From Bacteroidia bacterium (lineage in GTDB: Bacteria > Bacteroidota > Bacteroidia > Bacteroidales > Paludibacteraceae), in assembly GCA_009929375.1 (NCBI GenBank), contig SAAO01000013.1, positions 1-64,000 on the forward strand: a stretch of DNA of 64,000 bases. The letters are read 5' to 3'. The notes beneath the pieces are model-generated. The model was given only the letters and a program-made list of their open reading frames with translations, was not told where the DNA came from and made no database searches. Below, in pieces: positions 50,875 through 59,210 of the stretch (position 1 is the first letter of the stretch; every line of letters starts with the position of its first letter). Position numbers and translations under genes: made by a program.

Positions 50875-51393
50875 ATGATTTACAAAGCATATCTTTCACA
50901 ATCGCTGACCCTCAAACTGCTCGAGCCTGCAATACTGTCGGTGCTCGACAACGAGGCTGATTTTGAGACAGTTTTTGCTTTGATGACCGATGATAATAAC
51001 AAAGTGGCCTGGCGGTCGGCATGGCTTTGCGAAAAAATCAGCGAACGGCGTCCAACGCTTTTTCAATCAACGCATTTCTCAGCACTTATTGATCTGTCGC
51101 TCAGTACTAAAAATGGATCGGTACGTCGACTGGCTCTTTCGATGCTGACCAACCTCAAAATTTCCGAAATACCTGTAGATTTATTGAACGCCTGCTACGA
51201 ATGGATGAGTTCCGATAAATATCCTGTAGCCGTACAGGCGCTTTCACTGGGTTTATTGTATCATTTTTGTACGCTGGAACCGGAGCTTAAGCCTGAATTA
51301 AGTGCGTATCTTGAAAATTTTGAAACCGAAAATCTCTCTCCGGGAATGAAAGCCATGCGACGTAATATTATGAAGCAGCTGAACATCAAATAA
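50875..51393 (+). CDS. HEAT-repeat-like hypothetical protein
   Basis: The 172-residue protein is all alpha by appearance, with repeated helical pairs (KVAWRSAWLCEKISERRP, GSVRRLALSMLTNLKIS, YPVAVQALSLGLLYHFC) that resemble HEAT repeats. It lacks a signal peptide. I do not recognise a named family, although similar short helical-repeat proteins occur in Bacteroidota. It may be co-transcribed with the ABC-F gene. The following gene has its own promoter. Confidence 0.6.
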   Translation: MIYKAYLSQSLTLKLLEPAILSVLDNEADFETVFALMTDDNNKVAWRSAWLCEKISERRPTLFQSTHFSALIDLSLSTKNGSVRRLALSMLTNLKISEIPVDLLNACYEWMSSDKYPVAVQALSLGLLYHFCTLEPELKPELSAYLENFETENLSPGMKAMRRNIMKQLNIK

Positions 51394-51426
51394 TTATATT
51401 TTTGTGTTCAAAACTATATTTTCGAT

Positions 51427-51460
51427 ATTGCACAGTTTAACAATAAAAGTGTTATTTTTG
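51427..51460 (+). promoter_or_regulatory. Promoter of the acyl-CoA carboxylase gene pair
   Basis: A -7 box TATTTTTG (51453-51460) matches TAnnTTTG. ATTG at 51427-51430 is a partial -33 match at about the right spacing (22 bases). The start codon is 68 bases downstream. Confidence 0.5.
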
Positions 51461-51527
51461 CAGCCGATTAATTCTGGTTGGAAAACTTCCGACCCGATTC
51501 CCTTTAAGTTAAATCAATAATAAAGTT

Positions 51528-53072
51528 ATGACTTTAAAGAAAAACATTCTGGCGCTCAGACAAAAGAAAGCCATTGTTCAAAAAGGAGGTGGCGATAAAG
51601 CCATCGAAAAACAGGTTGCAATGGGTAAAATGACAGCCCGCGATCGTATTCTGGCTTTGTTGGACGCAGATTCGTTTCACGAATATGACATGTTTGTGGA
51701 ACATGAAGAAAGAAACTTCGGTATGGACTCTAAAGAACTTCCCGGCGATGGTGTAATTACCGGTACAGGAACTATTAATGGAGCTCCGATATGTATTTAC
51801 GCTCAGGACTTTACCGTAATGGGAGGTTCGCTCGGGCTGAAACATGCCCGGAAAATTACCAAAATCATGGATCACGCTCTGAAAATGAAAGTGCCCTGTA
51901 TTGGTATAAACGACTCGGGTGGTGCCCGTATTCAGGAAGGTATTGGCGCTTTGGCCGGTTATGGTGAAATTTTCTATCGTAACACAATGGCTTCAGGTGT
52001 TATTCCTCAAATTTCAGTAATTCTTGGCCCGTGTGCCGGTGGTGCTGTGTATTCGCCTGCACTTACCGACTTTGTATTCGTGGTTGAAAACATATCGAAA
52101 ATGTTTATTACCGGCCCGAATGTAATTGAAACAGTACTTGGCGAAAAAATTTCGCAGGAAGATCTTGGTGGTGCACGCGTACATGCTGAGATTACCGGTA
52201 ATGCACATTTCTATGCGCTTAGCGAAATGGAATGTCTGAACCAGATCAAGGAACTTGTTTCACTTATTCCACACAGCAATCAGCAAAAAGCTGAACGCAT
52301 TGAACCGCGTAAACCAAAATTCAGAAAGAAAATTGAAAACATTATTCCTTCTGACCCAAAACAGCCTTATGATGTACGCGAAGTGATTTATGCGCTTACC
52401 GACGAATCAAAATTCCTCGAAGTACAGGAACTGTGGGCTCCGAACATTGTCATCGGTTTTGGACGTATGGATGGCGAAACTATCGGTTTCGTGGCCAATC
52501 AGCCAATGTATCTGGCCGGCGTGCTCGATTGCGATGCTTCTGACAAAGCTGCACGTTTTATTCGTTTCTGCGACGCATTTAATATTCCAATTATTACACT
52601 CGAAGATATGCCTGGTTATTTACCGGGAGTCGATCAGGAGCATGCTGGAGTAATTCGTCACGGAGCTAAAATGCTCTACGCTTACTCAGAAGCTACTGTA
52701 CCTAAAATTACTGTAATTCTGCGCAAAGCATATGGTGGTGGTTATATTGCAATGAACTCGCGTCACCTTGGTGCCGACTTTATGTTTGCATGGCCGGGAG
52801 CTGAAATCGCGGTTATGGGACCTGAAGGAGCTGCTAATATCATTTTCCGTAAGGAAATTATGGAAGCAGAAGATGAAGATGCAATGCGTCAGCAAAAAGT
52901 ACAGGAATATATCGAGAAATTTGCAAACCCCTTTGTGGCTGCTTCTAAAGGATATATTGATGCTGTAATTGAACCGGAAGAAACACGCGAACTTGTATTG
53001 CACGCACTCGAAGTGTCGAAAAACAAAGACGACCACCGTCCGGCTAAAAAACACGGAGTTCCTCCATTCTGA
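51528..53072 (+). CDS. Acyl-CoA carboxylase / methylmalonyl-CoA decarboxylase carboxyltransferase subunit
   Basis: This 514-residue carboxyltransferase (alpha in decarboxylases, beta in propionyl-CoA carboxylase) has two crotonase-like halves. They carry GGARIQEGIGALAGYG and CAGGAVYSPAL in the N half, and LEDMPGYLPGVDQEHAGVIRHGAKMLYAY with KAYGGGYIAMNSRH in the C half. It moves CO2 between biotin and propionyl/methylmalonyl-CoA. The biotin carrier follows 83 bases later. The OadB membrane subunit and OadG, which complete sodium-pumping decarboxylases, are not nearby. A biotin carboxylase gene is also absent. The direction of the reaction in the cell is therefore open. Confidence 0.9.
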   Translation: MTLKKNILALRQKKAIVQKGGGDKAIEKQVAMGKMTARDRILALLDADSFHEYDMFVEHEERNFGMDSKELPGDGVITGTGTINGAPICIYAQDFTVMGGSLGLKHARKITKIMDHALKMKVPCIGINDSGGARIQEGIGALAGYGEIFYRNTMASGVIPQISVILGPCAGGAVYSPALTDFVFVVENISKMFITGPNVIETVLGEKISQEDLGGARVHAEITGNAHFYALSEMECLNQIKELVSLIPHSNQQKAERIEPRKPKFRKKIENIIPSDPKQPYDVREVIYALTDESKFLEVQELWAPNIVIGFGRMDGETIGFVANQPMYLAGVLDCDASDKAARFIRFCDAFNIPIITLEDMPGYLPGVDQEHAGVIRHGAKMLYAYSEATVPKITVILRKAYGGGYIAMNSRHLGADFMFAWPGAEIAVMGPEGAANIIFRKEIMEAEDEDAMRQQKVQEYIEKFANPFVAASKGYIDAVIEPEETRELVLHALEVSKNKDDHRPAKKHGVPPF

Positions 53073-53155
53073 TCTGGATATCCAAATTTTTATTGTAAAC
53101 ATGTGTATTAAACTATGCAGGTTTCAATCTTAATCAATTAAAAAATTCAGACATA

Positions 53156-53497
53156 ATGAAAAATAAAAAAGAAACTCCGGAATATATCGATTTTGCGGTA
53201 ACTGCCCGAAAATATAAAACATTGTTTACCCGTAAGTATCAGAACCGTAAGGTGTGGGTTGATCCTAATCCTTATGAAATTCAGTCGTTTATTCCGGGTA
53301 CAATCTTGCAAATATCGGTACAGGAAGGCGAAGTGGTAAACGAAGGTGCACCTTTGTTGATTCTCGAAGCCATGAAAATGCAAAACCGGATTGAAATGCC
53401 ATTTACAGCTAAAATTAAAAAAATCAATGTAAACGTAGGCGATAGAGTGCCTAAAGATACTTTGATGATTGAACTTGAAGCTGTTGAAGGTGAATAG
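53156..53497 (+). CDS. Biotin carboxyl carrier protein (biotin/lipoyl domain)
   Basis: The 113-residue protein has the biotin attachment motif EAMKMQN with Lys74. The surrounding hammerhead beta fold occupies about 45-110. The N-terminal 40 residues (DFAVTARKYKTLFTRKYQNRK) match BCCPs that accompany methylmalonyl-CoA decarboxylase in Bacteroidota. No Pro/Ala-rich linker is present, so it is short. It is the last gene of the pair, ending at a terminator. Confidence 0.9.
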   Translation: MKNKKETPEYIDFAVTARKYKTLFTRKYQNRKVWVDPNPYEIQSFIPGTILQISVQEGEVVNEGAPLLILEAMKMQNRIEMPFTAKIKKINVNVGDRVPKDTLMIELEAVEGE

Positions 53498-53519
53498 TAT
53501 TCGAATTAATATCTAAATT

Positions 53520-53559
53520 AAACTCCTGCAGAAAACATATTTTTTGCGGGAGTTTTTTT
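53520..53559 (+). terminator. Terminator after the biotin carrier gene
   Basis: AAACTCCTGCA (53520-53530) pairs with TGCGGGAGTTT (53545-53555) with one G-U pair, and further T follow. Confidence 0.85.
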
Positions 53560-53575
53560 ATACATAAAAAACAAT

Positions 53576-53583
53576 TATCTTTG
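53576..53583 (+). promoter_or_regulatory. -7 box of the acidic hypothetical gene
   Basis: TATCTTTG is a full TAnnTTTG match 31 bases before the ATG at 53614, right behind a terminator. No clear -33 element is found at the usual spacing. Confidence 0.5.
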
Positions 53584-53613
53584 AATCTCTAACAAACAAA
53601 ATTAATATTGCTT

Positions 53614-53946
53614 ATGAAAACTCAGGAAGACGACTTACTGGTATATGACGAAGATGATGCCGTAAAATTTATTTTAAATTTTCTACCCGAAGACGCCAAA
53701 AAAAGCATCAACGATTCGAAAATTGAATATGTATTGGATGTGGTTTATGAGTTTTACGACGAAAATGGCCTGATCGAAGAAGATTCGACTGAAGAAGCCA
53801 GCATCGACGAAGAGGAAATGTTTAAATACATTCTCAAAGTATCCAAAAAAGACAAAATGGAACTTACCGAAGAAGAAGTACAACTGATTCTTGAGGGTGA
53901 GTTTGAATATGGTAAATCGATTGGTATTTACAGAGAAGAAGAATAA
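53614..53946 (+). CDS. Small acidic hypothetical protein
   Basis: The 110-residue protein is strongly acidic (many Glu and Asp; EEDSTEEASIDEEEM) and shows no signal or TM segment. I use ATG 53614, two codons inside the TTG-started frame. The ordered part (DAVKFILNFLPEDAKKSI, YVLDVVYEFYDENGL, EEVQLILEGEFEY) suggests a small helical domain. I do not recognise the family, but its own promoter and terminator and its good codon structure support a real gene. Confidence 0.7.
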   Translation: MKTQEDDLLVYDEDDAVKFILNFLPEDAKKSINDSKIEYVLDVVYEFYDENGLIEEDSTEEASIDEEEMFKYILKVSKKDKMELTEEEVQLILEGEFEYGKSIGIYREEE

Positions 53947-53962
53947 TTAAAACGAATTTTAT

Positions 53963-54007
53963 AAAGCATTGGCCTGATGATAATTATTTGAAGGCTAATG
54001 CTTTTTT
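53963..54007 (+). terminator. Terminator after the acidic hypothetical gene
   Basis: AAAGCATTGGCCT (53963-53975) pairs with AGGCTAATGCTTT (53992-54004) with one G-U pair and a T-run. Confidence 0.85.
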
Positions 54008-54027
54008 GTGCTCATAACTGACAATAA

Positions 54028-55041
54028 ATGAAAACTGCTGTAGTTATTCTTAACTGGAATGGTGAAATGTTTCTGAAGCAATTTCTGCCTTCAGTGGTTG
54101 CCAATACCGACCTCTCAGTGAACGAAATTGTAGTGGCCGATAATGGTTCGACTGATGGTTCGCTACAATTACTCAAAGAACAATTCCCTGAAGTTAAAAC
54201 AATTTTACTTGATCAGAATTACGGTTTTGCGGGCGGTTACAATAAAGCGCTTGCTCAGATTGAAGCTGAATATTATTTGCTTCTGAACTCGGATGTGGAA
54301 GTTACGCCGGCCTGGCTCGATGTACTTACCGACTATATGGATCAGCATCCGAAAACAGCTGCCTGCCAACCTAAAATCCGGGCATTTCACAACAAAGATT
54401 ATTTTGAACATGCCGGAGCTGCCGGTGGCTTTATCGATAAATATGGTTTTCCGTATTGTCGTGGCCGTATTTTCGGAACAACAGAGAAAGATTCCGGTCA
54501 ATATGACGAAGTGAGTGAAGTATTCTGGGCTACTGGTGCATGTTTAATGATTCGATCGGAAATTTTCAGAAAAACAGGCGGTTTTGATGATGCGTTTTTT
54601 GCACATATGGAGGAAATTGACCTTTGCTGGCGTATCAACAGTCGTGGTTTTAAAATTGTATGTGTGCCGCAAAGTGTGGTTTATCACGTAGGAGGGGGGA
54701 CGTTGAATACTGAACATCCACGAAAAACTTATTTGAATTTCCGGAACAATTTGCTGATGCTTTATAAAAATGTACCTCATGCTCAGTTGAATAAGGTGCT
54801 CAATGCCCGCCGTTTTTTTGATTATGTGGCAGCTGTTCAGTTGTTTGTAACAGGTAAACCAAAGAATGCTTCAGCAGTATTTAAAGCCCGTCGCGATTTT
54901 GCAAAAATGAAAGCGGATTTTGAGGAAAAAAGAAAGGAGAATATCCTGTTTTCGACCTGCACTGCTTGTGAGAATGTTTTGAAGAGAAGTGTTGTGCTTG
55001 ATTATTATCTCAGAAATAAAAAAACATTTGACCGTTTGTAG
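54028..55041 (+). CDS. Glycosyltransferase family 2
   Basis: This 337-residue GT-A glycosyltransferase opens with VVILNWNGE. The nucleotide-sugar and metal site is LLLNSDVEVTP (DxD-like), and WATGACLMIRSEIFRKTGGFDDAFFAHMEEIDLCWR is the acceptor-side signature. This pattern is that of rhamnosyltransferase-like GT2 enzymes in polysaccharide synthesis. No TM helix is obvious. Donor and acceptor cannot be told. It stands alone and is not inside the wbp cluster. Confidence 0.88.
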   Translation: MKTAVVILNWNGEMFLKQFLPSVVANTDLSVNEIVVADNGSTDGSLQLLKEQFPEVKTILLDQNYGFAGGYNKALAQIEAEYYLLLNSDVEVTPAWLDVLTDYMDQHPKTAACQPKIRAFHNKDYFEHAGAAGGFIDKYGFPYCRGRIFGTTEKDSGQYDEVSEVFWATGACLMIRSEIFRKTGGFDDAFFAHMEEIDLCWRINSRGFKIVCVPQSVVYHVGGGTLNTEHPRKTYLNFRNNLLMLYKNVPHAQLNKVLNARRFFDYVAAVQLFVTGKPKNASAVFKARRDFAKMKADFEEKRKENILFSTCTACENVLKRSVVLDYYLRNKKTFDRL

Positions 55042-55058
55042 TTACATCGGTTTTATAC

Positions 55059-55103
55059 AAAAAGTAATGGCTGTCAGATAAATTCTGACAGCCATTACTT
55101 TTT
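55059..55103. terminator. Bidirectional terminator between GT2 and DUF349 genes
   Basis: A perfect 20-bp stem (55059-55078 and 55084-55103) with a 5-nt loop has T-runs on both sides. Its inner CTGTCAGA/TCTGACAG is related to the hairpin at 33974-34010. Confidence 0.92.
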
Positions 55104-55114
55104 ATAGATTATGC

Positions 55115-57031
55115 TTAAAGATTTTCTTCTATCAGATTGATTTTCTGTTCAATCAGACGGCTTTCTTCTTTAAGGGTTTCAATTTTTCGTTCCATTTCCT
55201 TGATAATACCACCACCTTTTTTCGACGACGAACTCAGAAAGCCGATATTGTTTTCATACACAGCAATTTCGCTTTTTAAATGTTCGTAAGCTCTTACCAG
55301 TTTTTCGCGTTCGCGGTAAAGTTTGTTTTCGCCTTTGGTACTCATGTCCTTCAGGTTGTTTTTGAAGTTGTCGAGTCGGCGTTGCGAAGCGTCCACATTC
55401 AGTATTTCGAACTGTTTGTCGATAGCAGTTTTGTATTCTTTATAAATTTTGTCTTTTTCTTTGAAAGGAACATGTCCGATTTTGTTCCATTCAGCCATTA
55501 AATCACGAAGTTTCGCGAGGTTTTCGCCGGGATCAGTTCCTTTTTCAACAGCTTTAATCTGTTCTATAATCTGTTTTTTCTGTTCAAGATTTTCAGTTTC
55601 CTGATTTTTCAGTCCTGAAGTGTTTTTTCCTTTTTGCTCAAAGAAATAGTCGCATGCTGAAATAAAGCGTTTCCAGATTTCGTCGGAATGTTTTTTAGCT
55701 ACCGGACCAATGGTTCTCCATTCTTTCTGAAGCTGAATGAGTTTGTTAGAAGTTTCTTTCCAGTCTGTGCTTTCTTTCAGGGCTTCAGCTTGTTCGCACA
55801 ATGCTTTTTTCTTATCGAGATTCTGATTTAACTGGTTTTTCGATTCCTTGTAGAACTCAGCTTTTGCTGCAAAGAAGCTATCACAGGCTTTACGGTAACG
55901 TTCAAAAATTTTCTGGTTGGCTTTGCGCGGAGCAAAACCAATTGTACGCCATTCGTCCTGCCAGCCCAGAAGAGTCTGTGTGCCTTCGTCCCATTGTTTA
56001 TAGGTTTTGAAGTCGGAATAATCAAACGCTTCAATTTTTTCGCAGAGTGCATTTTTCAACTCCAGATTTTTATCCTCGAGTTCGCGGATGCCTTCGAAAT
56101 ATGATTGATGTTTTTTGTTTACAATGCTGGATGCATTTTTGAATCGGGTCCATATTTCTTCACGTAAATCGCGGGCAACAGGGCCTAATTCGTGCCATTC
56201 TTCGTGCAGCTTTTGCAGGGTCTGAAAAGCCGAAACCACATCAGTTTCCCCGGCCAAACGTTCAGCAGCTTCACAAATAAGTGTTTTAGCTTCCAGATTT
56301 TTACGGAAGTCGTATTCGCGCAATTCATTGTTGATTTTTATCAAATCCCAGAATGCTTCCTGATAGGTATTATACTGTTTCCATAGTTCTGTAGCCGATT
56401 GTGCGGGTACATGACCAATCGATTTCCATTTTTGCTGAAGTGCCCTGAATTCATTGATATGAGCTGAAACATCGTCGTTGCTTTCCACAAGCGACTTCAT
56501 TTGCTCAAGCACATGTTGTTTCTGAATCAGATTGTTTTCCTTTTCCTTTTCTTTTTGTGCAGTTGCAGCAGCTTTTTTGGTTCTGTAGTCGTTGAGCAGA
56601 TTTCTAAGTTCGTCTTCGAGTTCGTCTTTCAACGGAAGGAAGTCGTGCTCCTCGCCACCATTTTCAAGAAAAGCAATTTTTTGCTCTTCATTTTCAGCTT
56701 TAAGTTTTTTGTAAAATGTCTGCTTGATGATTTCAACCTGCTCTTTAATGCCTTCAGGGTCATTCTGAATAAGTACCTTCAGTGCATCGATCAAACCTGA
56801 TTTAGAAAAAACATTGTAATCGGGCAGAATCTGTGACTTTTCGTCTCCGTCGGGAGCCGTTTCGGGCACATTTTCTTCTTCAGCCTGTTCAGCTATAACA
56901 GGTTCATTACTAACCGTATTTGTAGTTTCAACAGATTCAGATACTTCTTCGGTTACTGTTTTTTCAATAATTGTTTCAGCATTTTCAGCCTTTTCAATTT
57001 CAGGGTCCTTGTTTACATCAAGTGAGTTCAT
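55115..57031 (-). CDS. DUF349 repeat protein
   Basis: The 638-residue protein has at least five DUF349 helical repeats, each of about 75 residues with a W-x5-G pattern (EWRTIGFAPRKANQKIF, EWRTIGPVAKKHSDEIW, EWNKIGHVPFKEKDKIY). An acidic low-complexity N-terminus (about 1-80) precedes them, and a C-terminal coiled coil follows. I start at ATG 57031 (MNSLDVN), because the track start is a TTG two codons earlier. The family function is not defined. Repeats suggest an RNA- or protein-binding scaffold. There is no signal peptide. Confidence 0.88.
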   Translation of the reverse strand: MNSLDVNKDPEIEKAENAETIIEKTVTEEVSESVETTNTVSNEPVIAEQAEEENVPETAPDGDEKSQILPDYNVFSKSGLIDALKVLIQNDPEGIKEQVEIIKQTFYKKLKAENEEQKIAFLENGGEEHDFLPLKDELEDELRNLLNDYRTKKAAATAQKEKEKENNLIQKQHVLEQMKSLVESNDDVSAHINEFRALQQKWKSIGHVPAQSATELWKQYNTYQEAFWDLIKINNELREYDFRKNLEAKTLICEAAERLAGETDVVSAFQTLQKLHEEWHELGPVARDLREEIWTRFKNASSIVNKKHQSYFEGIRELEDKNLELKNALCEKIEAFDYSDFKTYKQWDEGTQTLLGWQDEWRTIGFAPRKANQKIFERYRKACDSFFAAKAEFYKESKNQLNQNLDKKKALCEQAEALKESTDWKETSNKLIQLQKEWRTIGPVAKKHSDEIWKRFISACDYFFEQKGKNTSGLKNQETENLEQKKQIIEQIKAVEKGTDPGENLAKLRDLMAEWNKIGHVPFKEKDKIYKEYKTAIDKQFEILNVDASQRRLDNFKNNLKDMSTKGENKLYREREKLVRAYEHLKSEIAVYENNIGFLSSSSKKGGGIIKEMERKIETLKEESRLIEQKINLIEENL

Positions 57032-57183
57032 TTTCAAAAAAGATTTTTTTGTGTTTTTGTATGGAGTATGTTTGATCTGTGCTAAAATGCACAGTTTTTA
57101 TATACTGACTGACAAAAATAGGATATTTTTTTTAATTCTTTAAATTTTTTATGATATTTTCTCGCATTTTTAGTACAAAAAAA

Positions 57184-57214
57184 ATCGAAAACAGTAAATT
57201 TTACTGTTTTCGAT
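57184..57214 (-). terminator. Terminator overlapping the SDR stop codon
   Basis: ATCGAAAACAGTAAA (57184-57198) and its complement (57200-57214) form a near-continuous palindrome. Eight T follow on the minus strand. The SDR stop (TAA, 57201-57203) lies within the stem, so terminating ribosomes would affect hairpin formation. Confidence 0.8.
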
Positions 57215-57962
57215 GTGAAATATATGTATTTGCCTGTTGTGCGGGGTTTATCTGAATATCATTTATCGATACATGCGCAGGTCGTGTAAGAATAAACTCA
57301 AGTGCATCGGCAATATCTTCGGCATTCAGCGGAACGAGTCCTTTATAAACTGCAGCAGCTTTTTCGGTGTCGCCATGGTAGCGAACAATCGAAAATTCGG
57401 TTTCAGCCATTCCCGGAGAAATAGAACTTACTTTGATACCATGTTTCACCAAATCAATTCTCAGTCCTTTTGTAATTGCATTTACAGCATGCTTTGATGC
57501 ACAATAAACACTTCCGTTGGGGTAAACTTCGATACCCGCAATTGAAGATATATTTACGATATGTCCGCTTTGCTGTGCAATCATTTTCGGAACAATGAGT
57601 TTGGTTATGTAAAGCAAACCCTTAACGTTTGTGTCCAGCATTTGATCGAAGTCATCCACATCACTTTCGTCGAAAGGAGCTGCTCCGGCAGCCAGTCCGG
57701 CATTATTGATTAGCACATCAATGTGACCGTGAGTTTCTTCAATTGATTGAACAGCCCATTCGCAGGCTTGCCGGTCGCGAATATCGAAGCAAAGTGCCTC
57801 AACTTCACACTTATAGTCTTTTCGGATTTTTTCAGCAATTTCCTGAAGCAATTCCTTGCGTCTTCCGGTAATTATGAGTCGGTAACCACCCAGTTTAGCC
57901 AGACGAAAAGCGAAGGATTTTCCAAATCCGGAAGTTACACCGGTAATAAATGCTGTTTTCAT
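57201..57962 (-). CDS. SDR oxidoreductase, YdfG-like
   Basis: The 253-residue short-chain dehydrogenase has a cofactor motif GVTSGFGKSFA (TGxxxGxG type) and RR at 37-38 favouring NADP. The active site is INISSIAG with YCASKHAV (Tyr about 150, Lys about 154). Close relatives reduce 3-hydroxy acids such as L-allo-threonine or serine. The ribBA stop is 10 bases upstream, so it is the last gene of an lptFG-ribBA-SDR unit. Its physiological substrate is unknown. Confidence 0.88.
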   Translation of the reverse strand: MKTAFITGVTSGFGKSFAFRLAKLGGYRLIITGRRKELLQEIAEKIRKDYKCEVEALCFDIRDRQACEWAVQSIEETHGHIDVLINNAGLAAGAAPFDESDVDDFDQMLDTNVKGLLYITKLIVPKMIAQQSGHIVNISSIAGIEVYPNGSVYCASKHAVNAITKGLRIDLVKHGIKVSSISPGMAETEFSIVRYHGDTEKAAAVYKGLVPLNAEDIADALEFILTRPAHVSINDIQINPAQQANTYISHRKQ

Positions 57963-57972
57963 GCCAGTTATT

Positions 57973-59184
57973 TTATTTTGAATATTTCAGATCGTGACCC
58001 ATACGCAGTTTTTTTGTCTGCATATAAAATGCATTGTACTGATTAGGAGCTACTTCAATAGGAACGTTTTCAACAATGGATAGTCCGTAAGCTTCAAGTC
58101 CGATACGTTTTACAGGGTTGTTCGACATTAAGCGAATTTTCGTTACACCTACTTCGCGTAAAATCTGAGCACCCACACCATAATCGCGTTCATCGGCATT
58201 AAATCCGAGGTGCAGATTGGCATCCACAGTGTCGAGTCCTTCTTCCTGAAGTTTGTAAGCTTTGATTTTATTCATAAGACCAATGCCACGACCTTCCTGA
58301 TTCATATATACAATCACGCCTTTGCCTTCTTTCTCAATCATTTCCATTGCTTTGTGAAGCTGTTCGCCACATTCGCAACGCATTGACCCAAAAATATCAC
58401 CTGTCATGCACGACGAATGTACGCGAACCAAAACAGGCTCATCTTTTTCCCATTCACCTTTAATCAGGGCAATGTGTTCCATTCCGTTTGAAATCTGGCG
58501 AAACGGAATGAGTTTGAAAATTCCGTGAGCAGTTGGCATATTTACTTTTTCACCTTTTTCGACCAGCGATTCGGTTTTAAGACGGTAAGCAATCAAATCG
58601 GCAATCGAAATAAGTTTCAAATCGAATTTTTTTGCCATTTCGATCAATTGCGGAAGTCGTGCCATTGTACCGTCTTCGTTCATAATCTCGATCAAAGCTC
58701 CGGCAGGATAAAGCCCGGCCAGACGTGCTAAATCGACAGCTGCTTCGGTATGTCCTGCACGACGCAAAACTCCTTTGTTACGTGCACGAAGCGGGAAAAT
58801 GTGACCGGGGCGACCAAAAGTTTCGGGTTTCGAAGCAGGGTCGGCGAGGGCCTGAAATGTGGCAGCACGATCGGCAGCTGAAACGCCTGTGGTACAACCT
58901 TCAAGTTTATCAACACTTACAGTGAAAGGCGTAGAGTGTATCGAAGTGTTTTTCTCAACCTGCATTTCAAGTTCGAGTTCGTCGCAGCGATCTTCAGTAA
59001 GTGGTGCACAAACCACTCCACGACCGTGTGTGATCATAAAATTCACCATTTCGGGTGTGATTTTTTCTGCAGCACAAATAAAATCACCTTCGTTTTCACG
59101 ATCCTCATCGTCCACTACAATCACAAACTTACCGGCTTTGATATCGGCCAAAGCTTCTTCGATAGTGTTTAAAATATGTCCCAT
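57973..59184 (-). CDS. ribBA: Bifunctional DHBP synthase / GTP cyclohydrolase II
   Basis: This 403-residue RibBA catalyses two committed steps of riboflavin synthesis. RibB (about 1-205) has [11 protein letters not shown] and [13 protein letters not shown]-like signatures plus [22 protein letters not shown]. RibA (about 210-400) has [24 protein letters not shown]-like zinc ligands and NQEGRGIGL. Only 26 bases separate it from the LptF/G gene upstream, so there is no room for an FMN riboswitch. The unusual operon with an LPS-transport permease is probably incidental. Confidence 0.95.
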   Translation of the reverse strand: MGHILNTIEEALADIKAGKFVIVVDDEDRENEGDFICAAEKITPEMVNFMITHGRGVVCAPLTEDRCDELELEMQVEKNTSIHSTPFTVSVDKLEGCTTGVSAADRAATFQALADPASKPETFGRPGHIFPLRARNKGVLRRAGHTEAAVDLARLAGLYPAGALIEIMNEDGTMARLPQLIEMAKKFDLKLISIADLIAYRLKTESLVEKGEKVNMPTAHGIFKLIPFRQISNGMEHIALIKGEWEKDEPVLVRVHSSCMTGDIFGSMRCECGEQLHKAMEMIEKEGKGVIVYMNQEGRGIGLMNKIKAYKLQEEGLDTVDANLHLGFNADERDYGVGAQILREVGVTKIRLMSNNPVKRIGLEAYGLSIVENVPIEVAPNQYNAFYMQTKKLRMGHDLKYSK

Positions 59185-59210
59185 ATATTATTTAAATTTC
59201 GTTTCTGAAT

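Noticed and set aside
59185-59210. FMN riboswitch before ribBA
   Set aside because: Only 26 bases separate ribBA from the upstream LptF/G gene, too few for the RFN element.
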